Of a DNA stretch of 64,000 nt, positions 51,340-62,990 are shown one piece after another (the stretch's first letter is position 1; the number at the start of each line of letters is the position of its first letter). The position numbers and the translations under genes are program-made. The stretch comes from Hydractinia symbiolongicarpus (taxonomy: Eukaryota; Cnidaria; Hydrozoa; Anthoathecata; Hydractiniidae): positions 37,741,828 to 37,805,827 of the forward strand of contig NC_079876.1 of NCBI RefSeq assembly GCF_029227915.1, given 5' to 3'. Under the pieces are notes generated by a model that was not told where the DNA came from, did no database searches, and saw only the letters and a list, made by a program, of their open reading frames with translations.

Positions 51340-52832
51340 CGCTGTGGAAGCGCTTCAATTAAAAATTAAGAAAAGAAAGTCATTTTTTACTTAGGCACCA
51401 ATCCTAGCTGTTAGCGCGCGCCGAAGAAATAAAAACAGTTTCAAATACTACATTTCACTGACTTTCTAACGGTGTCAGTTCGTTTGAGTTTCAACGCTTG
51501 GGTCACATATTCGTACCAACATGTATTTAGAGATATTTATCTGATATTACCAGTATGCATCGCTTTTAACAGTGAAACGATTGACCGTGGGACTTAATTG
51601 AACTAACTTTGGACTGCGACCTGATCAATGTGATAAATGAGAAAATTGGACTGCAAGAAAAAAACATTCTTCTTAATTTGACATGATTGTCGAAACTCAG
51701 CGATTACACTAGGCGCTGTGGTAGCGCTTCATTTAAGAATTAAGATAAAAAAAGTCATTTTTTTACTGTGGGACCAATCCTAGCCGTTAGCGCGCGCTGA
51801 AGAAATAGCGACAGTTTCAAAAACTACATTTCATGACTTCCTAACGGTGTCAGTCCGTTTGAGTTTAAACGGTTGGGTCACATATTCGTACCAACATGTA
51901 TTTCTTGATACTTTTCGGGTATTACTAGGTTGAATGGCTTTTAACAGCGAAACGATTGACTGCGGGACTTAATTGATCTGATTATGGACTGTGACCCTGT
52001 AAATGTGAAAGCGAGACAATTGGACTTCAAGAAATAACATTCTTCTTAATTTGAAATGATTGCCAAAACTCACCGATTACACCGGGCGCTGTGGAAGCGC
52101 TTCAATTAAAGATTAAGATAAGAAAGTCATTTTTTACTTAGGCACCAATCCTAGCTGTTAGCGCGCGCCGAAGAAATAAACACAGTTTCAAATACTACAT
52201 TTCACTGACTTTCTAACGGTGTCAGTTCGTTTGAGTTTCAACGCTTGGGTCACATATTCGTACCAACATGTATTTAGAGATATTTATCTGATATTACTAG
52301 GATGCATCGCTTTTAACAGTGAAACGATTGACCGTGGGACTTAATTGAACTAACTTTGGACTGCGACCTGATCAATGTGATAAATGAGAAAATTGTACTG
52401 CAATAAAAAAACATTCTTCATAATTTGACATGATTGTCGAAACTCAGCGATTACACTAGGCGCTGTGGTAGCGCTTCATTTAAGAATTAAGATAAAAAAA
52501 ATCATTTTTTCACTGTGGGACCAATCCTTGCCGTTAGCGCGCACTGAAGAAATAGCGACAGTTTCAAAAACTACATATCATTGACTTCCTAACGGTGTCA
52601 GTCCGTTTGAGTTTAAACGGTTGGGTCACATATTCGTACCAACATGTATTTCTTGATACTTTTCGGGTATTACTAGGTTGAATGGCTTTTAACAGCGAAA
52701 CGATTGACTGCGGGACTTAATTGATCTGATTATGGACTGTGACCCTGTAAATGTGAAAGCGAGACAATTGGACTTCAAGAAATAACATTCTTCTTAATTT
52801 GAAATGATTGCCGAAACTCAGCGATTACACTA
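51340..52832 (+). repeat. Tandem dimer duplication, period about 747 bp
   Basis: CGCTGTGGAAGCGCTTCAAT with TTACTTAGGCACCAATCC recurs about 747 bp apart (near 51,340 and 52,087), as does GACTGCGGGACTTAATTGAT (about 51,957 and 52,704). The two units differ by several single bases, so this pair is somewhat older than the 53.7-58 kb pair. Confidence 0.82.
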
Positions 52833-53724
52833 GGCGCTGTGGTAGCGCTTCATTTAAGAATTAAGATAAAAAAGTCATTTTTTTACTGTGGGACCAATCC
52901 TAGCCGTTATCGCGCGCTGAAGAAATAGCGACAGTTTCAAAAACTACATTTCATTGAATTTCTAACGGTGTCAGTCCGTTTGAGTTTAAATGGTTGCGTC
53001 ACATATTTGTACCAGCATGAATTTAGCGATATTTCTCTGATATTATTAGGTTGCATCGCCTTTAACAATGAAACCATTGACTGTGGGACTTAATTGAACT
53101 AACTTTGGACTGTGACCTGATAAATGTGATAAAGGAGACAATTGGACTCCAAGAAAAACAATTCTTCTTAATTCGACATGATTGCCGAAACTCAGCGATT
53201 ACACTGGGCGCTGTGGTAGCGCTTCAATTCAGAATTAAGATAAGAAAGTCATTTTTTACTGAGGGACCAATCCTAGCCGTTAGCGCCCGCTGAAGAAATA
53301 GTGAAAGGTTCAAAACTACATTTCATTGACTTTCTAACGGTGTCAGTCCGTTTAAGTTTCCACGGTTGGGTCATATATTCGAACCAACATGTATTTAGTG
53401 ATATTCATCTGACATTACTAGATTTCATCGCTTTTAACAGCGAAACGATTGACTGTGGGGCTTAATTGAACTAACTTTTGACTATGACCTGATAAATGTG
53501 ATAAATAAAAAAATTGGACTCCAAGAAATAGCATTCTTCTTAATTTGACATGATTGCATAAACTCAGCGATTACACTGGGCGCTGTTGTAGCGCTTCATT
53601 TAAAAATTTAAAATTAATAAGTCATTTTTTACTGTGGGACCAATCCTAGCCGTTATCGCGCCCTGAAGAAATAGCCACAGTTTCCGAAACTTCATTTCCT
53701 TGACTTTCTAACGGTGTCAGTCCG

Positions 53725-56700
53725 TTTGAGTTACAACGGTTGCGTAACATATTCGTACCAACATGAATTTAGCGATATTTTTCTGATATTACTAGGTTGC
53801 ATCGCCTTTAACAATGAAACGATTGACTGTAGGACTTAATTAAACTAACTTTGGACTGTGACCTGATAAATGTGATAAATGAGACAATTGGACTCCAAGA
53901 AATAACATTCTTCTTAATTTGACGTGATTGCCGGAACTCAACGATTACACTAGGCTCTATGGTAGCGCTTCATTTAAGAATTTAGATAAATAAGACATTC
54001 TTTACTGTGGGACCAATCCTAGCAGTTATCGCGCGCTGAAGAAATAGCGACAGCTTCAAAAACTACATTTCATTGAATTTCAAACAGTATCAATCCGTTT
54101 GAGTTACAACGGTTGAGCCACATATTCGTAGCAACATGTACTTTTTGATATTTTTCAGGTATTACTAGGTTGTATGGCTTTTAACATTGAAACGATTGAC
54201 GTTGGGATTTAATTTAACTAACTTTGGACTGTGACCTGATAAATGTGAACTCAGCGATTGCACTGGGCGCTGTGGTAGCCGTTATCGCGCGCTGAAGAAA
54301 TAGCGACAGTTTCAAAAACTACATTTCATTGACTTTCTAACGGTGTCAGTCCGTTTGAGTTACAACGGTTGGGTCACATATTCGTACCAACATGTATTTC
54401 TTGATACTTTTCGGGTATTACTAGGTTGTATGGCTTTTAACAGCGAAACGATTGACTGCGGGACTTAATTGAACTGACTATGGACTGTGACCCTGTAAAT
54501 GTGAAAGCGAGACAAGTGGACTTCCAGAAATAACATTCTTCTTAATTTGAAATGATTGCCGAAACTCACCGATTACACCGGGCGCTGTGGAAGCGCTTCA
54601 ATTAAAAATTAAGATAAGAAAGTCATTTTTTACTTAGGCACCAATCCTAGCTGTTAGCGCGCGCCGAAGAAATAAAAACAGTTTCAAATACTACATTTCA
54701 CTGACTTTCTAACGGTGTCAGTTCGTTTGAGTTTCAACGCTTGGGTCACATATTCGTACCAACATGTATTTAGAGATATTTATCTGACATTACTAGGATG
54801 CATCGCTTTTAACAGTGAAACAATTGACCGTGGGACTTAATTGAACTAACTTTGGACTGCGACCTGATCAATGTGATAAATGAGAAAATTGGACTGCAAG
54901 AAAAACAATTCTTCTTAATTTGACATGATTGCAGAAACTCAGCGATTACACTGGGCGCTGTGGTAGCGCTTCAATTCAGAATTAAGATAAGAAAGTCATT
55001 TTTTACTGAGGGACCAATCCTAGCCGTTAGCGCGCGCTGAAGAAATAGTGAAAGGTTCAAAAACTACATTTCATTGACTTTCTAACTGTGTCAGTCCGTT
55101 TAAGTTTCCACGGTTGGGTCATATATTCGTACCAACATGTATTTAGCGATATTCATGTGAGATTACTAGATTTCATCGCTTTTAACAGCGAAACGATTGA
55201 CTGTGGGACTTGATTGAACTAACTTTTGACTATGACCTGATAAATGTGATAAATAAAAAAATTGGACTCCAAGAAATAGCATTCTTCTTAATTTGACATG
55301 ATTGCATAAACTCAGCGATTACACTGGGCGCTGTTGTAGCGCTTCATTTAAAAATTTAAATTAATAAGTCATTTTTTACTGTGGGACCAATCCTAGCCGT
55401 TATCGCGCCCTGAAGAAATAGCGACAGTTTCCGAAACTTCATTTCATTGACTTTCTAACGGTGTCAGTCCGTTTGAGTTACAACGGTTGCGTAACATATT
55501 CGTACCAACATGAATTTAGCGATATTTTCCTGATATTACTAGGTTTCATCGCCTTTAACAATAAAATGATTGACTGTGGGACTTAATTGAACTAAATTTT
55601 GACTGTGACCTGATAAATGTGATAAATGAAAAAATTGGACTCCAAGAAATAGCATTCTTCTTAATTTGATATGATTGCCTAAACTCAGCGTTTACACTGG
55701 GCGCTGTTGTAGCGCTTCATTTAAAAATTAAAATTAATAAGTCATTTTTTACTGTGGGACCAATCTTAGCCGTTATCGCGCACTGAAGAAATAGCGACAG
55801 TTTCTAAAACTTCTTTTCATTGACTTTCTAACGATGTCAGTCCGTTTGAGTTACAACGGTTGCGTAACATATTCGTACCAACATGAATTTAGCGATATTT
55901 TTCTGATATTACTAGGTTGCATCGCCTTTAACAATGAAACGATTGACTGTAGGACTTAATTAAACTAACTTTGGACTGTGACCTGATAAATGTGATAAAT
56001 GAGACAATTGGACTCCAAGAAATAACATTCTTCTTAATTTGACGTGATTGCCGGAACTCAACGATTACACTAGGCTCTATGGTAGCGCTTCATTTAAGAA
56101 TTTAGATAAATAAGACATTCTTTACTGTGGGACCAATCCTAGCAGTTATCGCGCGCTGAAGAAATAGCGACAGCTTCAAAAACTACATTTCATTGAATTT
56201 CAAACAGTATCAATCCGTTTGAGTTACAACGGTTGAGCCACATATTCGTAGCAACATGTACTTTTTGATATTTTTCAGGTATTACTAGGTTGTATGGCTT
56301 TTAACATTGAAACGATTGACGTTGGGATTTAATTTAACTAACTTTGGACTGTGACCTGATAAATGTGAACTCAGCGATTGCACTGGGCGCTGTGGTAGCC
56401 GTTATCGCGCGCTGAAGAAATAGCGACAGTTTCAAAAACTACATTTCATTGACTTTCTAACGGTGTCAGTCCGTTTGAGTTACAACGGTTGGGTCACATA
56501 TTCGTACCAACATGTATTTCTTGATACTTTTCGGGTATTACTAGGTTGTATGGCTTTTAACAGCGAAACGATTGACTGCGGGACTTAATTGAACTGACTA
56601 TGGACTGTGACCCTGTAAATGTGAAAGCGAGACAAGTGGACTTCCAGAAATAACATTCTTCTTAATTTGAAATGATTGCCGAAACTCACCGATTACACCG

Positions 56701-57980
56701 GGCGCTGTGGAAGCGCTTCAATTAAAAATTAAGATAAGAAAGTCATTTTTTACTTAGGCACCAATCCTAGCTGTTAGCGCGCGCCGAAGAAATAAAAACA
56801 GTTTCAAATACTACATTTCACTGACTTTCTAACGGTGTCAGTTCGTTTGAGTTTCAACGCTTGGGTCACATATTCGTACCAACATGTATTTAGAGATATT
56901 TATCTGACATTACTAGGATGCATCGCTTTTAACAGTGAAACAATTGACCGTGGGACTTAATTGAACTAACTTTGGACTGCGACCTGATCAATGTGATAAA
57001 TGAGAAAATTGGACTGCAAGAAAAACAATTCTTCTTAATTTGACATGATTGCAGAAACTCAGCGATTACACTGGGCGCTGTGGTAGCGCTTCAATTCAGA
57101 ATTAAGATAAGAAAGTCATTTTTTACTGAGGGACCAATCCTAGCCGTTAGCGCGCGCTGAAGAAATAGTGAAAGGTTCAAAAACTACATTTCATTGACTT
57201 TCTAACTGTGTCAGTCCGTTTAAGTTTCCACGGTTGGGTCATATATTCGTACCAACATGTATTTAGCGATATTCATGTGAGATTACTAGATTTCATCGCT
57301 TTTAACAGCGAAACGATTGACTGTGGGACTTGATTGAACTAACTTTTGACTATGACCTGATAAATGTGATAAATAAAAAAATTGGACTCCAAGAAATAGC
57401 ATTCTTCTTAATTTGACATGATTGCATAAACTCAGCGATTACACTGGGCGCTGTTGTAGCGCTTCATTTAAAAATTTAAATTAATAAGTCATTTTTTACT
57501 GTGGGACCAATCCTAGCCGTTATCGCGCCCTGAAGAAATAGCGACAGTTTCCGAAACTTCATTTCATTGACTTTCTAACGGTGTCAGTCCGTTTGAGTTA
57601 CAACGGTTGCGTAACATATTCGTACCAACATGAATTTAGCGATATTTTCCTGATATTACTAGGTTTCATCGCCTTTAACAATAAAATGATTGACTGTGGG
57701 ACTTAATTGAACTAAATTTTGACTGTGACCTGATAAATGTGATAAATGAAAAAATTGGACTCCAAGAAATAGCATTCTTCTTAATTTGATATGATTGCCT
57801 AAACTCAGCGTTTACACTGGGCGCTGTTGTAGCGCTTCATTTAAAAATTAAAATTAATAAGTCATTTTTTACTGTGGGACCAATCTTAGCCGTTATCGCG
57901 CACTGAAGAAATAGCGACAGTTTCTAAAACTTCTTTTCATTGACTTTCTAACGATGTCAGTCCGTTTGAGTTACAACGGT
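53725..57980 (+). repeat. Near-perfect tandem pair of a 2,120-bp higher-order unit
   Basis: The segment 53,725-55,860 is followed in register by 55,845-57,980, offset exactly 2,120 bp. I checked about a dozen 60-base lines spread across the unit and saw no difference away from the ends. The unit is about 5.7 monomers long because one monomer carries two deletions (GTGA joined to ACTCAGCG at 54,249 and GGTAGCC joined to GTTATCG at 54,280). Identity ends at TGCGTAACAT (55,861) versus TGTGTCGCAT (57,981). This is the youngest large duplication visible here. Confidence 0.9.
54241..54300 (+). repeat. Doubly deleted monomer, marker of the 2,120-bp unit
   Basis: AAATGTGA joins ACTCAGCGATTGCACTGG, and only about 30 bases later GTGGTAGCC joins GTTATCGCGCGCTG, so two usual stretches are absent. 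The same pair of junctions occurs at 56,361 and 59,341, which links three blocks by descent. Confidence 0.85.
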
Positions 57981-58439
57981 TGTGTCGCATATTTGTACCA
58001 GCATGAACTTAGCGATATTTTTCTGATATTACTAGGTTGCATCGCCTTTAACAATGAAACGATTGACTGTAGGACTTAATTAAACTAACTTTGGACTGTG
58101 ACCTGATAAATGTGATAAATGAGACAATTGGACTCCAAGAAATAACATTCTTCTTAATTTGACGTGATTGCCGGAACTCAACGATTACACTAGGCTCTGT
58201 GGTAGCGCTTCATTTAAGAATTTAGATAAATAAGACATTCTTTACTGCGGGACCAATCCTAGCAGTTATCGCGCGCTGAAGAAATAGCGACAGCTTCAAA
58301 AACTACATTTCATTGAATTTTAAACAGTATCAATCCGTTTGAGTTACAGCGGTTGAGCCACATATTCGTAGCAACATGTATTTTTTGATATTTTTCAGGT
58401 ATTACTAGGTTGTATGGCTTTTAACATTGAAACGATTGA

Positions 58440-58470
58440 CGTTGGGATCCGTTTGAGTTACAACGGTTGC
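58440..58470 (+). repeat. Deletion junction between two monomers
   Basis: GATTGACGTTGGGAT joins CCGTTTGAGTTACAACGG at about 58,449. The second half of one monomer and the first half of the next are missing, leaving a chimeric unit. It is close to the right end of the 2,120-bp pair and may mark where a further copy was broken. Confidence 0.78.
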
Positions 58471-59149
58471 GTAACATATTCGTACCAACATGAATTTAGC
58501 GATATTTTCCTGATATTACTAGGCTTCATCGCCTTTAACAATAAAATGATTGACTGTGGGACTTAATTGAACTAAATTTTGAGTGTGACCTGATAAATGT
58601 GATAAATGAAAACACTGGACTCCAAGAAATAGCATTCTTCTTAATTTGATATGATTGCCTAAACTCAGCGTTTATACTGGGCGCTGTTGTAGCGCTTCAT
58701 TTAAAAATTTAAATTAATAAGTCATTTTTTACTGTGGGACCAATCCTAGCCGTTATCGCGCCCTGAAGAAATAGCGACAGTTTCAGAAACTTCATTTCAT
58801 TGACTTTCTAACGGTGTCAGTCCGTTTGAGTTACAACGGTTGGGTCACCTATTCGTACCAACATGAATTTAGCGATATTTTCCTGATATTACTAGGCTTC
58901 ATCGCCTTTAACAATAAAATGATTGACTGTGGGACTTAATTGAACTAAATTTTGAGTGTGACCTGATAAATGTGATAAATGAAAAAATTGGATTCCAAGA
59001 AATAGCATTCTTCTTCATTTGATATGATTGCCTAAACTCAGCGTTTACACTGGGCGCTGTTGTATCGCTTCATTTAAAAATTTAAATTAATAAGTCATTT
59101 TTTACTGTGGGACCAATCTTAGCCGTTATCGCGCACTGAAGAAATAACG

Positions 59150-60590
59150 ACAGCTTCAAAAACTACATTTCATTGAATTTCAAACAGTATCAATCCGTTT
59201 GAGTTACAGCGGTTGAGCCACATATTCGTAGCAACATGTATTTTTTGATATTTTTCAGGTATTACTAGGTTGTTTGGCTTTTAACATTGAAACGATTGAC
59301 GTTGGGATTTAATTTAACTAACTTTGGACTGTGACCTGATAAATGTGAACTCAGCGATTGCACTGGGTGCTGTGGTAGCCGTTATCGCGCGCTGAAGAAA
59401 TAGCGACAGTTTCAAAAACTACATTTCATTGACTTTCTAACGGTGTCAGTCCGTTTGAGTTACAACGGTTGGGTCACATATTCGTACCAACATGTATTTC
59501 TTGATACTTTTCGAGTATTACTAGGTTGTATGGCTTTTAACAGCGAAACGATTGACTGCGGGACTTAATTGAACTGACTATGGACTGTGACCCTGTAAAT
59601 GTGAAATCGAGACAATTGGACCTCAAGAAATAACATTCTTCTTAATTTGAAATGATTGCCGAAACTCACCGATTACACCGGGCGCTGTGGAAGCGCTTCA
59701 ATTAAAAATTAAGATAAGAAAGTCATTTTTTACTTAGGCACCAATTCTAGCTGTTAGCGCGCGCCGAAGAAATAAAAACAGTTTCAAATACTACATTTCA
59801 CTGACTTTCTAACGGTGTCAGTTCGTTTGAGTTTGAACGCTTGGGTCACATATTCGTACCAACATGTGTTTAGAGATATTTATCTGATATTACTAGGATG
59901 CATCGCTTTTAACAGTGAAACAATTGACCGTGGGACTTAATTGAACTAACTTTGGACTGCGACCTGATCAATGTGATAAATGAGAAAATTGGAATGCAAG
60001 AAAAACAATTCTTCTTAATTTGACATGATTGCCGAAACTCAGCGATTACACTGGGCGCTGTGGTAGCGCTTCAATTCAGAATTAAGATAAGAAAGTCATT
60101 TTTTACTGAGGGACCAATCCTAGCCGTTAGCGCGCGCTGAAGAAATAGTGAAAGGTTCAAAAACTACATTTCATTGACTTTCTAACGGTGTCAGTCCGTC
60201 TAAGTTTCCACGGTTGGGTCATATATTCGTACTAACATGTATTTAGCGATATTCATCTGACATTACTAGATTTCATCGCTTTTAACAGCGAAACGATTGA
60301 CTGTGGGACTTAATTGAACTAACTTTTGACTATGACCTGATAAATGTGATAAAAAAAAAAATTGGACTCCAAGAAATAGCATTTTTCTTAATTTGACATG
60401 ATTGCATAAACTCAGCGATTACACTGGGCGCTGTTGTAGCGCTTCATTTAAAAATTTAAATTAATAAGTCAATTTTTACTGTGGGACCAATCCTAGCCGT
60501 TATCGCGCACTGAAGAAATAGCGACAGTTTCAAAAACTTCTTTTCATTGACTTTCTAACGATGTCAGTCCGTTTGAGTTACAACGGTTGT
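59150..60590 (+). repeat. Third, diverged partial copy of the 2,120-bp unit
   Basis: From a chimeric monomer near 59,150 (AATAACGACAGCTTC) the order of monomers follows the 2,120-bp unit at an offset of about 2,980 bp from its second copy, including the doubly deleted monomer at 59,341. It differs by more point changes (for example GGGTGCTG, TTTGAACGC), so it separated before the tandem pair formed. Confidence 0.78.
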
Positions 60591-62990
60591 GTCACATATT
60601 TGTACCAGCATGAACTTAGCGATTGTTTTCTGATATTACTAGGTTGCATCGCCTTTAACAATGAAACGATTGACTGTAGGACTTAATTAAACTAACTTTG
60701 GACTGTGACCTGATAAATGTGATAAATGAGAGAATTGGACTCCAAGAAGTAACATTCTTCTTAATTTTACGTGATTGCCGGAACTCAACGATTACACTAG
60801 GCTCTGTGGTAGCGCTTCATTTAAGAATTTAGATAAATAAGACATTCTTTACTGTGGGACCAATCCTAGCAGTTATCGCGCGCTGAAGAAATGGCGACAG
60901 CTTCAAAAACTACATTTCACTGACTTTCTAACGGTGTTAGTCCGTTTGAGTGAAAACGGTTGGGTCACATATTCCTACCAACATGTATTTAGCGATATTC
61001 CTCTGACATTACTAGATCGCATCGCTTTTAACAGTGAAATGATTGACTGTGGGACTTAATTGAACTAACTTTGGACTGTGACCTGATAAATGTGATAAAT
61101 GAGAAAATTGAAATTCAAGAAATAACATTCTTCTTAATTTGACATGATTGCCGGAACTCAGCGATTACACCGGCCGCTGTGGTAGCGCTTCAATTCAAAA
61201 TTAAGATAAAAAACTCATTTGTTGCTGAGGGACTAATCCTATCCGTTAGCCCGCGCTGAAGAAATAGCGACAGTTTCAGAAACTTCATTTCATTGACTTT
61301 CTAACGGTGTCAGTCCGTTTGAGTTACAACGGTTGCGTCACATATTCGTACCAACATGAATTTAGCGATATTTTTCTGATATTACTAGGTTTCATCGCCT
61401 TTAACAATAAAATGATTGACTGTGGGACTTAATTGAACTAACTTTTCACTGTGACCTGATAAATGTGATGAATGAGAAAATTGGACTCCAAGAAATAGCA
61501 TTCTTCTTAATTTGACTTGATTGCCTAAACTCAGCGTTTACACTGGGCTCTTTTGTAGCGCTTCCTTTAAAAATTTAAATTAATAAGTCATTTTTTACTG
61601 TTCGACCAATCCTAGCCGTTATGGCGCCCTGAAGAAATAGCGACAGTTTCAAAAACTTCTTTTCATTGACTTTCTAACGGTGTCAGTCCGTTTGGGTTAC
61701 AACGGTTGCGTCACATATTCGTACCAACATGAATTTAGCGATATTTTTCTGATATTCCTAGGTTGCATCGCCTTTAACAATTAAACGATTGACTGTGGGA
61801 CTTAATTGAACTAACTTTGGACTGTGACCTGATAAATGTGATAAATGAGAAAATTGGAATTCAAAAAATAACATTCTTCTTAATTTTACATGATTGCCGG
61901 AACTCAGCGATTACACCGGCCGCTGTGGTAGCGCTTCAATTCAAAATTAAGATAAAAAACTCATTTTTTACTGTGGGACCAATCCTAGCCATTATCGCGC
62001 CCTGAAGAAATAGCGACAGTTTCAGAAACTTCATTTCATTGACTTTCTAACTGTGTCAGTCCGTTTGAGTTACAACGGTTGCGTCACATATTCGTACCAA
62101 CATGAATTTAGCAATATTTTTCTGATATTACTAGGTTGCATCGACTTTAACAATTAAACGATTTACTGTGGGACTTAATTGAACTAACTTTGGACTGTGA
62201 CCTGATAAATGGGATAAATGAGAAAATTGGAATTCAAAAAAAAACATTCTTCTTAATTTGACATGATTGCCGGAACTCAGCGATTACACCGGCCGATGTG
62301 GTAGCACTTCAATTCAAAATTAAGATAAAAAACTCATTTTTTGCTGAGGGACCAATCCTAGCCGTTAGCGCGCGCTGAAGAAATAGTGACAGTTTCAAAA
62401 ACTACATTTCACTGACTTTCTAACGGTGTCAGTCCGTTTGAGTTTAAACGGTTGGGTCACATATTCGTACCAACATGTATTTAGCGATATTCATCTGACA
62501 TTACTAGGTTGCATCGCTTTTAACAGTGAATTGATTGACTGTGGGACTTAATTGAACTAACTTTGGACTGTGACCTGATTAATGTGATAAATGAGAAAAT
62601 TGGAATTCAAGATAAAACATTCTTCTTAATTTGACATGATTGCCGGAACTCAGCGATTACACCGGCCGTTGTGGTGGCGCCTCAATTCAAAATAAATATA
62701 AAAAACTCATTTTTTGCTGAGGGACCAATCCTAGCCGTTAGCGCGCGCTGAAGAAATAGTGACAGTTTCAAAAACTACATTTCCTTGACTTTCTAACGGT
62801 GTCAGTCCGTTTAAGTTTCAACGGTTTGGTCATATATTCGTACCAACATGTATTTAGCGATATTCATCTGATATTACTAGGTTGCACCTCTTTTAACAGT
62901 GAAACGATTGACTGTGGGACTTAATTGAACTAACATTTGACTGTGACCTGATAAATGTGATAAATGAAAAAAATTGACTCCATGAAATAG

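Larger units (their letters stand above)
49308..62990 (+). repeat. Satellite zone with diverged monomers (GATAAGAAAGTC / GTTAGCGCGCGCTG types)
   Basis: About 36 monomers carry TGAGGGACCAATCC, TTACTTAGGCACCAATCC, GTTAGCGCGCGCTGAAG or GCGCGCCGAAG, AATTTAAATTAATAAG, and a subfamily with CAAACAGTATCAATCCG, TTTTTCAGGTATTACT and GATTGACGTTGGG. Divergence between neighbours is higher than in the 37-49 kb zone, apart from the listed duplications. No genes are present. Confidence 0.92.

Noticed and set aside
45001-62005. Plus-strand frames of about 62-65 codons (45,001-45,198; 53,105-53,293; 61,817-62,005; also 15,349, 25,198 and 26,595).
   Set aside because: These are satellite segments that happen to lack stops; similar frames with stops occur in all other monomers.
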